A DNA stretch of 64,000 nucleotides from Cheilinus undulatus (lineage: Eukaryota; Chordata; Actinopteri; Labriformes; Labridae). A model generated the notes under the pieces. The model was not told the origin of the DNA and made no database searches. It saw only the letters and a list, made by a program, of their open reading frames with translations. A program made the position numbers and the translations under genes. The stretch is taken from positions 24,366,275-24,430,274 of the forward strand of contig NC_054881.1 in NCBI RefSeq assembly GCF_018320785.1, written 5' to 3'. Every line of letters begins with the position of its first letter. The first letter of the stretch is position 1. Shown piece by piece: positions 24,173 through 34,946 of this stretch.

Positions 24173-26509
24173 CCACATTTACTTTTCTTCTAATAAGGTA
24201 ATTGAGGTATCATAAATAATCACAAACCGTTTAATTATTATTTAGATCTGAACAATGTATATATCCATAACGGTAACTGTATTGGCTAAAATGTATTTGG
24301 AAATAATGTGTAATACCAACATAAATCTTCCCTTGTCATATCCTCCTTTAAATGTTGCTATTGGTATTCATTGCTCTGTATGTATTCCATCGTCTCAAAT
24401 TGCCCTTTTATGATAGTGTTGCAAATGTTTAGCCTTTTCATGTGAAGCGTGTTGTCCTGTGTATGAAATGTGCTCTATAATTGAACATTGACTCAATCTG
24501 ACTACCCTCTGTTTCATTATTTTCCACAGTTAACATCATTCTTACTCAGAGGAGGTCTTTAGTATTTCATCATGGACGCAGTGATGGGTAGAAATGAACT
24601 TTTACTTTGGAATCTGAGGAGTTTAATAAATAAATGCAACATTGAAACAAAAGGCAGCCAGTTAATATTCATAGACATTATCTCTATGGCTTGTTTCTCA
24701 TATCATCATCCAGCATTTTAGTTTTAACACATATGATTATTTAGAAAAAAGCTCTGTAATTACATTCAGCTCATGTGAGCAGCCAAAACTATTTGTGTTT
24801 GTGCTGTAGAGTAAGGTTATGTTTGGATATTTTTTTCCATTAAGGAGTAAGATTGTTTCATTAAAAGATGATTCATAAACGCTCCAGCCACCAAAGTTTT
24901 CATCTCCATTCCGATCTGACTGATAATCAAAATAGACCCAGTCACTGTTGTAGATCTTTGCTTTAAAGTTCCAACAGATGAAAAGGGATGGTATAATGAT
25001 GCTTTTAACTGATCTATTAGTCACCCTCATTAGTCTGAGTTGCAGCCAAAGCTTTTAATGAAATGCCTCTTTAACAGGCATACAAATGAAAGGCAGATAA
25101 TCTAAATGTCATTTCAGCACCAGGAGCTGTCCATAGTTTATCAGTATATATGGCCCTAATGCTCTCCTTATAAGAAATATTGATTTTTAATGGATATTTA
25201 AGATTAGTTAATTAGTTGGCAGAAACATAAGATGTCTATACAGAACTAAGTTTTTTTTTTTTTTTTTTTTTTGTGGTGTACATTTTACGGTTTTTATCTT
25301 TACATTGAATGATTGTTCTTTCCATCCAAAACAATGAGGTAAAAGTAAGTTTTCATGAGGTGTTGTAAACCTTCACCACATCCTCATTTCCTCCTCTTCT
25401 TCTGTGTCAGAGCAGATGTTTCTGAAGTGATCTTTCTGATTCCGCTTCAGTCCATCTGGCCCGCTGGTCATTACTCTGCCACCATAAACTGTCACAAATC
25501 ACTGCCACAGGACGTCTCCAACAGCATGGAGGCTTCAGGAGAGAAAATCAATGTCCTGAATGGGCCCCTCAATCAGTGCCACTATCTGGAGAATGAGGGG
25601 AAAGAAAAACGGGATTGGCATAATTTGCAGGATGGAGACGGGAAAGGGAGGAAGTGAGTTTTGGGGCCTTGCAGGGTCTGGTGGGATTGGATGAGCTACA
25701 GAAAGGCTCTGATTGGGCATTTAAAGTCAATTTATGAGAGGAGTTTGGCACAGCTAAGAGGAGGAACCATGAAGGAAGCAGATGATGAGATGTGAAGGCA
25801 AGAAAACTAAACAAAAAGATTTTAAAAAATGGATGAGGTGGGTCATGATAGAAATAAAGATCAGGAGCACAAGAGAGTGGAAACAGGTCTGAAAGTGACT
25901 CAGAAAGATGTCTCATCATGTTCTCTTGAATAAAAGCAGATTTCATATGAAAATGTCTCCAACAAAGCATTTATTATTAACCTCTGCAAGCTGACTCTAT
26001 GACTGCCTCTAGTTTGAAGTGATGAATGCAAATGTTATAAAAATATGAAGTGTTGCCTTCAGGCTGTTTTGTAGAGAGACAATAAATCTTCCTCATCAGA
26101 CAATAAGTACATGATTTAAGAGGAGAATTGTTCTGAACGACTCCAGGTGTTTTAACTTGGCTTGCTGAAACGAAGGTTAACAGCTTATTTTTCCTTCTCT
26201 TTGTGTTGGCGATGGACAGGTAGTTAAATCTTTAGGGCCTGCAGAGGTTTGGCCCCATGCTGATCTATCAGCCTGTTAGCTGCAGAATCCTCCATGCTGA
26301 GTTTGCTTTCTTCAGTCAGGTGACCAATCAGGAAGTAATGAGGAACTCCAGCCTGCAGGCTTGCAGAGAGTTCATCTCCATTAGCCAGGCCCAAAAGATG
26401 ATCTTTGTCCACGGCAGCTAGGCGCCGCTGTCAGGGCTGTTTAGTGTGCCATTTTTCTTTTTATCATCAGAGCCAGAGCCAACATGTTATCAGAGCCAAC
26501 ATCATAAAT

Positions 26510-26510
<1 letters not shown>
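24173..26510. other. Non-coding DNA, nothing classified
   Basis: No supported exon is present. The minus-strand ORF at 25569-25970 (133 codons) is the longest in this stretch but is low in complexity and has no family resemblance. A poly-T run lies at 25251-25272. Confidence 0.5.

Positions 26511-26542
<32 letters not shown>
26511..26542. repeat. GCA trinucleotide microsatellite
   Basis: About 10.7 uninterrupted copies of GCA. It falls in a chance ORF as a run of Ser codons; there is no evidence that it is translated. Confidence 0.9.
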
Positions 26543-29099
26543 TTCTCTTCATACTTTCAACTGGAAGGTGCACACCTATGTTACAAGTGGGAGGATCTTT
26601 TCAAGTTTCCCAAAGGTTCAGGTGTTGCTCTACATTGCATGGAGGGACTGGGATCATCACAACAGTGCCTTTAGTGCACAACTAGTCGACTGTTTAAAAA
26701 AGTTTAAGTTACAGATAAAATAAGAAATATTCCTGTTCACCACTCCAGATGCATACTGCTTCACACTGCAGTCTGAAAATGATTGTTTAAAATATGAAAA
26801 GATCTTCATTAAACCTATGTCCTGTTTATGAAGGCTTTCATCATCAACCTTCAAAGCTACATGTTTTAGGAAATATTTATGTCCTGATTCCACAAAACAA
26901 CTTCACCCAATGATCACTTTGCTTTGTCTCATTCAAATTGCCATACAAAGTCACATTAATTGCTCCATGTGGTGCGATATCACTGGCAATGTGATGAATA
27001 TACATTTCTAGCCGTCTGCTTTCATGCCTGGGATCTAAATCACAGCAGATGAATCAGTTAGCATCCTTAAAGTCGAGCTGTGACAGAGCTCTTTGGCAAT
27101 TTGTCAACCCCAGCTGAGCAGGAAATCTGCCATAAAGCCTCACTGCGTTCTCTCTCACTGCAATGAGGATGAACTCCTGTAAAGCTCACAGTGTGTGTTT
27201 ATCGCACATGTCAGCATGTGTGTAAACGAGTTTTTTTTTTTGTTTGTTTTTTTTTTTTTTTTGCTTTTCAGCCTTTTTGCACCAGTGATGCACAGAAGTT
27301 CCTTTCTATGTTTTTTCCCTCTTAGTGGGACAGCTAGGAGTAAAAATTGCACCAAAATGCCTCATTAGCATCTGAAAGATGAAACCTCAGAGTGTTTAAA
27401 ATTAATCACAGACTATTTAACAGTGAGCGCCAGCATCTGTTTTTAATCATCAGAAAGCATCATTATCTTTGTTACCCTATGGGGGGAGGTGTTAATTTTT
27501 TTGTGTGTGATTTGTTAGTTTTTCTGACGATTAAACAATAGCCTTTAAAGGACTTGAAATCCTCTTGATGTTGTTATAATTTTTATTCCGGAGGAGGAGG
27601 AGGAGAGGAGGAGGCTGCAGTGGGGCTTTTTCCTCGTATTTGATGCCACAGCTCAGCTTGGCTCTCCGGCTGTGTGTGTTTGCGTTATGTTGCACAATGT
27701 TTGCCTTTGCTCGGGTGTGAGTGTGTTTATGGAGGGCTTACTGTAGAAGTTAATCTGGAAGAGCTCTCACAGCAGTGAAGGCATCATTAACTATTTATGC
27801 TCTTTGGAGTTGATCCCCTCTTCTCTCTGTTAGGTTTTCTACAAAGCTTGAAGGTCTCTCCCTCCGGCTCCATGACAGCTGCTGCAGCATGTGACCAAGA
27901 CGTGTGACCAAGACCAGAGAATCTCTCTGGTCAGCTTTTAATCCCTCAATCTACTGATAGATGATCAGTAGATTTTCTTTTCTCCATTTTTTGGTCATTT
28001 GACTCTTTTTATGCACTTTTTGATGACTGACTTTCCACAGAAAAGCAAACTAATAATTTTATATTAATTTCCATTACTATTTTTGGCAAAACTAGATGAG
28101 TGTTTTTCTTTTTTTCTTTTTTTTAATCTTTATTGCAATCATTTATTTATCAGGTTTTAGGGCTTTTGCCATCATACAGGCTGGTCAACATAAAGAAATG
28201 CTGACTGATCACCTACTGCCAGACTAAAAGACTCCTTACTTAATAAACCCTTAATTTCCACATACTCCTGCACCATGACTTGCACAGGAAGTGCACTGCA
28301 GAGTGCTGCAGAGTGCTCTCGGGGGTAGTTGCAGAGAAAAAGGCCAGCAGAGGCAAACTAATAAAAGGGTACCTGATGTATCGGGTACCACTGGGAGGGC
28401 ACACTGCAAGGGTTCTTTAACATGTTTATCTACTCGGAGGGCACCCCAGGGGTCACCTTATCATGTTTCATGTATCATAAGGGCATTTTTAATCCTCCTT
28501 GCTGCAATACTAGCATCCATCTGTGTTAAACACTCAGCCAACCGGTCAAAGCAAGTGGATTTTAAAGTTGCATGTTTAATGTTGGTGAGATTCAGGCCAC
28601 TTTTCCATGCCTAGATCTGGGCAGCTGTCCTGGGAAACATGTCTAAATGCAGAATCAAAAAATGCTACATGATCATTTTGATTGTTTTTCATTCGTAGAA
28701 ACTTTTGATGAAATAAATGATTAACTTTATCATTTTGAATTTTTAAATGACTTTATCATAATGGCTTTATTTGTGAAAATAACCCTTGTTATATTTTTTA
28801 ACACATACAACCAGGACTAAGCTAGCTTCTTCACTTCATATCCACAACTAAATTAGCACCAGAGGAGCTGCTTTTCGACCATTTCCCTCTCTGCTTTATT
28901 GTGTAATTGACTGATTTAATCTAATCTAAACTAATCTGATGTAATCATATTGAATGTTATTATGTGCAGCAGGATGAATACACAGACATTTGTGCCCACA
29001 AAGAGCCATGGATATGTATAATTCATTCTTTTGGACACATTCACACACAGGTGTGCCCTCGCTCACTCACACATTCATGCACGGAGGTGCTGTGTGCTA
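26543..29099. other. Non-coding DNA, nothing classified
   Basis: Contains T-rich tracts (27231-27262, 28108-28127) and a GGA-rich run (27592-27613). No gene or transposon end is supported. Confidence 0.5.
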
Positions 29100-29400
29100 A
29101 CTGTAAAGTCACGCTGTGTTTGTCATGCTAAAGGCTCCCCGTGGATCAGTAATCTCTGCTTGCTGCCTCATTAGCCATGAAGAGAGAGGTGTAACAGGTT
29201 GGAAACTGCTTCTCCAGCTTCTCCTTATTCAACATGCAAATGAAAAATACTGTTTCCTCCTGAGCACAATAACCTGCTTTTTAAAAGATAAATTTCCCCT
29301 GCTGTATTGTAATTTTGACTACACAGCCTAACATATTTCCATAGATCCCCCGGGCGCACTGATGCTGATGAATGCAAATAAATTTCTAACATGAGAGAGT
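29100..29400. other. Candidate conserved non-coding block
   Basis: A repeat-free block with two octamer-like ATGCAAAT/ATGCAAATAA sites (about 29235 and 29373) and balanced composition. It could be a regulatory element, but there is no direct evidence. Confidence 0.2.
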
Positions 29401-32400
29401 GTAAAGGTAGAAGTGTGAGATTCAGGAGCTGGTTTTGTTATTTACAGATTTTAAACGTGAAGGAGGCAGGTTTGGTGTTGGGTTAAGAATGAAAAAGTGG
29501 ATTTAGCTGAGGCCTGTGTGCTGCTGATTGTGGCTGTCGACGTAGTTTAGGTTTGATTGTTGAGGCCGAAGGCAAAGACTGATATTAGGCCCTTCCCAGT
29601 TTAGCCAAGAGGACCACAGCAAGTAAACACAATATTTTGAAGCATGTCTTAACAGCTGACAAAGCCAGAGATTTACAGAGTGTACCCAGATCTAGGGCCG
29701 GATAATATGGACCCAAACTTATATCTTGGTATTTTTTAATCTGAATGGCGACACATGATATTCATTTATGAATAAATTGTTGTCTATATACCAGGATTCT
29801 AAACCTAATGACTCAAGTGAAATCACACAGTAGAGTCCTACAAGCCTAATGGCTTGAACCCAATGGTGTTTTGTGCCCTCAACTTTGCCTGGAAGGTAGC
29901 AGCTGCCTATAAGGCACATCCTGCCCTCCTACCGCCTTCCAGTCAGGTGATGTCATGAGTTTAACTTCTCATCCAATCACCAGTCACCATCGTATCCAGC
30001 AAGCAAACTTGCCACTTCCCCAGACAACCATGCTAGCTTACTTTCCAGATTCTAGATTAAAATTAACTCAGGACACGCTTGGATTTTTGCAAATTGCATG
30101 TTTTTATTGCAACATAGAAGGAATAATATAACAGATACACTTTTTAAATAAGCATTGCAGTAAAAAATTGACTGTTAAATGTTATTGATGTTTAGTTTTA
30201 CACACTGCACCTTTAAGACAAGTGGAACATCATTTTTTAAACACCTTTAGCAGGTAGGCCAATCAACACACACTAACATGGGTGTTGGACCAAAACCTTC
30301 TATCTCCAAAACTAGCTTTTTTTTTTTTTTTTTTCAGGGAATAAAAAAAAAAACTGTATTTTTCAAATAATTTAACACTGACTGGTCATATTCTGAATCT
30401 TTTTCACACTTTTTCTGCCTTTAAATTCGTTAAAATCCACTGACAGATGTTTGGGATGATCAATAGGAATGATTCATGAAAAAATGAAAAATTGAGATAC
30501 AAGGTTTTGGACCAAGCAATATGATACTGTGTGAAACCAACCCACCCGCTGCCTGGAAGTCGATTTGAGGACACAAAACACAAATAAGCCACCCAAATTT
30601 AAGCAAGGGTTTGTTTTGAATTATGAAAAAAATCACAGACAAACTCCAGAATACAGCATTAATTGTACAATAACATTGGTAACATTTCCTTACATTAAGG
30701 TCGTCCACATTTTCTGTGATTTAAAATGTCTTAATAATCAAATCTAGATTATTAATGATGAGTGGCATAAAATGTTCAGAAACTTTATGATCTTCCTCCA
30801 TGTTTTGGAAAAAGAGTGACAGCATTGTCTAAATTGCACAAATACATTTGCAACGTTTGAAAAGACTGTTACATTGGTTTGGAGTGAGGCAACTCTTCCA
30901 CCTTACCAGTTCCAGTGACTTTCCCAAATATTTCCAACATATAGACATTACCCTACATCTCATCCAGAAATATACTGATAAACTTGATGTACTGCACAGC
31001 CCTTCCTCTAACAGCCATATGCTGAAGCCCCTTGGAGCAGTGGGCCCCTGCCAATTGCATATCTTCACCTAACAGTAAAACCTCCTATGGTTAGTTGGTT
31101 CAGTGAAATATCAGCAGGTTGGAGTGAAGATGTGTAAAAACCTTATCTTGGCTGCTCCCTTCTGTAAAGGTCACTTCAGAAATGTTTGCCTTTTTCATTT
31201 CCATTTCCTGTTTATCTCTTCCTGTTCTTGTATTTTCTGTCTGAGATCACACTCTATCCTTCCTTTAACTCCTCTCACTCCTCCTGAACCCAAAGCTTCC
31301 CTTTTCTCTCTGCTGAAACCTCCTTTGTTTTCATTTTCAAATAAAGTTCCTTGCCTCAAATTAAGTCACTTTCACCCAGAGAACCACCTGTTTCTGTCCT
31401 TTACCCATCTCTCTCTCTCTCTGTAAGCTCTCCAGTGTTTACTTTGACTTTCTGCTTTTCCTCATTAATAGGTAATTAGTGATGTGCACCCTGAGGAGAC
31501 TGCTCACTAGTTAGATCTGCTCCCTTTTTGGTTCCTCCCATCAGAGCAATCACTTGCCTGCAGCAAGTAATCTGAGTCCTTGTATTTTCTACCCAAATGA
31601 TTTTCTATCACCTCTCTCCTCTCATATGTATGCAAACTGATGTATATAGTGAACACTTGAGGCCCAGAATGCATTGCTCTGACACTCCCCTGCAGCCTGA
31701 CTTCTTTATTTCTCTGCTCTTGGTTTGTCCATCTGCCTTTGGAAAGGCTGCATGTCCCAGAGGGATTTTTGTGATCCCTCAGCTTGGCAGAGGCTTGTAC
31801 AATGACTTATCATTCATACTGACACATGCCTCCGAGCCTTTGATTACTGACAGGGTCAGAGGGTGCTTCGCTTTCTCTCTCTGGGTGCTTTAAATGTGTG
31901 AGAAACTTGAGGGTTTTATATGGGTGGTAAAAGACATGAAAGAGCTGCAGACACGTACATGTAAGAGCAGATATGTATTCTATATCTGCTCTTATTTCAG
32001 TATTGCTGAAGTGTTTGTGGTAGATAAAGAGGAGTATCTTTTCCTTTTTATAGTCAAACTTTTGCCAAAAAGCACAAGTCACACTCTGATGTAAACATTT
32101 ATGTGATGATGTGATTCAATAGTAACTATGAAACCCCATTGGTCCACCACTGAATTTGATAAGATATATTTAAATGTGTCCTAAAAAACTTTAACAAAGT
32201 ATTTCAGCTTGTTATTATGAGAAGTTAAGTGAAGGCGTGCAGTGTTCCACACATAAACTATGTTTCTAATTTATTGTACACACCAAAAAATGATGAAATC
32301 TTACACAACACAGACATTTCCCAACGATCTTAAACTTTAAACTAGTAGCAATGACTGTGAAACCCTTGGTTTAAAACCCCCAATCTATATCACATAAGGA

Positions 32401-32559
32401 AGCTAAAATCTGTTACATTAAACTGATAAAATCTGTCATGCAAAGAAGATGCCTCATGTTAAAACAATCTGGAAACACTGCCGTGGGATGGAGGGAGAAT
32501 GGAAAACTGTTCTGTGTGAGATGAATCAATTTTTTTAAATTATTTTTGGAAGCCATGGA
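29401..32559. other. Non-coding DNA with one possible MITE end
   Basis: Near 30196-30218 the sequence TTTACACACTGCACCTTTAAG matches a terminus I associate with fish non-autonomous elements; the partner end was not located. A poly-T run lies at 30317-30334 and a CT repeat at 31410-31422. No exon is supported. Confidence 0.4.
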
Positions 32560-32935
32560 TGCTTAACCTGTGGACAAAAGAGAAGAGGGACCATCCAGCT
32601 TATTATCAGCAGAGTTCAAAAGCCTGCATTAGTAGTATGAGGTTGCATTAGTGCTTATGGTTTGGGCAGCTTACACATCTGGAAAGGCACTATCAATGCT
32701 GAAAAGTTGATAGAGGTTTTAGAGCAACATATATCCCCATTCAGACGACATCTCCTTCAGCAAGACAATGCTAAACCACAGGCCTTTCAACAGAAAACAT
32801 TTGGCGCATCAGAAAAAAAAAAAAAAAAAATCCAGCAAAGAAGGTCCAGGACTCTTGAGTGGCCAGAATGCTGCATCAGACAATAATGGGACAACTTAAC
32901 ACCACTGGTCAGATGTTTACTGTAGAGCCATGCAT
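32560..32935 (+). pseudogene. Tc1-like transposase fragment (third family)
   Basis: The plus-strand frame at 32662-32886 reads MGSLHIWKGTINAEKLIEVLEQH, then LLQQDNAKP. This covers the block between the first catalytic Asp and the second one (QQDNAKP) of a Tc1-like transposase found in fish. An internal deletion joins this directly to the C-terminal QRRSRTLE part, so the final Glu block (SPDLxPIE) is missing. A poly-A insertion at 32814-32829 interrupts it. The fragment ends immediately before the CACTA-like element. Confidence 0.75.
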
Positions 32936-33738
32936 AGCATTCACTGAAAAAAGGAACATGTTGGATTAACTTAATTCAATAGTGGACATTGGTTGCACAC
33001 AGAAGTTTTGCTTTGGTAGCAACTTAAACAATTGAGTTAAATTAACACAAGTTATTCATGTTCAATAAACCTGTGTATTTTGTGTTGATACGATGTGATT
33101 GATACATGTTTTGATAAAGTAATTTGAGCTCTTGGAACATTTTAATCCTTTACAATTTTATCACTTTATTTCAACACTATTCAATAACTTACTCCTATAC
33201 TATTTGGTCACTTAAATACTACACGTCATTTTCATATTACGTGTTAGTATTATATTCTAGTGTCAATTACACAATTTTACAATGGAGGCCTGTAACCACT
33301 AGTAACCTTTAAAAATGAAATGTCTAATTTCACTGCAGTGACAGTAGATAAGTAGTTGAACTGACATTATTGTTCTACTGTAATACAAATCAACAGTGAA
33401 CAAGTAATGCCAGTTTTTCAGTGTTTTATCGACTCAGTCACAGATTAGAAATTAGACCTTTTCTTTTGAAATTGGTTACAGGCAACCATCTTTGAAGAGA
33501 AAAATACAGACATTATGTTCAAGGCCTCTATTGTCAAGATTAAATTAGACAACATTAGTAAACTAAATAATGACGTAACTATAGAACTGATTTGAAATGC
33601 AAAAACGTTAGTTACCATTGCCATTCCAGCAATCATTTATTTTAATGTCTTATACGTTTCTATTAACTCTCTTAATCATTAACATTACCCATTTTTACCC
33701 CAATTAAAAATAAAAATGAACAGTTGCATATCAAAACC

Positions 33739-33744
33739 TTTATT
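33739..33744 (-). promoter_or_regulatory. Polyadenylation signal for the accessory gene
   Basis: AATAAA on the minus strand, about 1.2 kb after the stop codon of the accessory gene and inside the transposon. The surrounding TTGAATAAAGG context looks like a normal 3' end. It is a candidate only. Confidence 0.4.
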
Positions 33745-33799
33745 CAAGGGTCAAAAATTCCAACACTGACCTCAATGTAACATCTTGGTTCAAAACAGA

Positions 33800-34015
33800 A
33801 TTCTTAGAAGTATTTAAAATTCTTTACTCCAACTGAAATATCCCATTTCACACCGCCCTGATGGGAATATTTAGACTGAGTACAATTCTCTCTCTTCACT
33901 TGTAAAGAAAAATAGAAACTAAAATTGAAGAATGCTGCTATTTAGAGAACTTTTAGCAGAGAGGAAGAGGGGGAAAAATGGCCCTGTCTACATGGCAGTT
34001 AAGGTTTTATGAATA
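33800..34015. repeat. Direct repeat copy 1 inside the CACTA-like element
   Basis: About 215 bp that recurs in diverged form at 34530-34745 in the same orientation. Shared landmarks include ATTCTTAGAAGTA, CCCTGATGG, ATTTAGACT, AAATAGAAACTAAAATTG and GGCCCTGTC.ACATGGCAG. It lies in the 3' non-coding part of the element. Confidence 0.8.
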
Positions 34016-34529
34016 AAATGTCCTATAACTCCAGCTATGAAATATACAGCCAGTGTAAAGAAAATACACATTCACTTTGAGAAAACTGCCTTCAAATTAT
34101 GTAACTGAAATCTGCAGACCCAAATACACAAAGTGCAATAAAATAAATACCAGAGTTTTGTCTCCAATAATCTGAAAGATGCCATTTGGAAAAGAATAAG
34201 AAAAAACACTGGTCATCAACTAAGATTCAAGGTTTAAGTGTCACTTATACAAGTAACAGGTAAGTATTTCAAAACTGTGACACTGCCTTCAGTCCAGCCA
34301 TGAATTCACCCTGTACATAAGATTATGAAACTGTGTCAATATCTAATGCAATACTGTTGTAGGAATTGGAACAGCAGATGAACTTGAAATAATCTACACA
34401 AGGTCAATGTTTCATAACTTACACACCAGTCTAAAACTAACCTGAACACCTCTCTGGTCCCACAGGTAGGGCCTGTACACAAAGAAAAACAATCCCTACA
34501 AGAGCCATGTCTGAGTAGTATTCTTAGAA

Positions 34530-34745
34530 GTAGTATTCTTCTAAGTACCGAAAATTCTTTCCTTGCACTGAATTAAACTAAAAATCCTGTTTCACATGGC
34601 CCTGATGGTGCTATTTAGACTTTGTACAGTTCTTCATCTCTTCACCTACAAAGACAAATAGAAACTAAAATTGAAGAATGCTGTCAATAACAGAACTTGT
34701 AGAGGAGAGGGAAAAAAACTGGCCCTGTCCACATGGCAGTTAAGA
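34530..34745. repeat. Direct repeat copy 2 inside the CACTA-like element
   Basis: Diverged partner of 33800-34015, about 730 bp further on in the same orientation, just downstream of the accessory-gene stop codon when read on the minus strand. Confidence 0.8.
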
Positions 34746-34946
34746 AATAAACAGTGAAGGACAAATATAAACCAACTGACACTTTCTTTTTTGTTGGTGG
34801 ACTTAACAATGGATGCTGTGATTTGTTGTGGGTTGCTGACTGTTCACCTGGAAATTCAACCACCAAAATGTAGGAGATCAAGTGTGAGCTTTAAACGTCC
34901 TCCTACCTGGAGCTAACCGCCTCACGTGCACAACAATGAGCTCTCC

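Noticed and set aside
24737..25030. 97-codon minus-strand ORF of exon-like composition
   Set aside because: No recognised domain and no convincing flanking acceptor and donor pair.
25569..25970. 133-codon minus-strand ORF
   Set aside because: Pro/Leu/Ser-rich with no family resemblance, opposite another ORF on the plus strand.
26405..26674. Plus-strand ORF containing a Ser run
   Set aside because: The run is a GCA microsatellite in a chance frame; there is no flanking coding signal.
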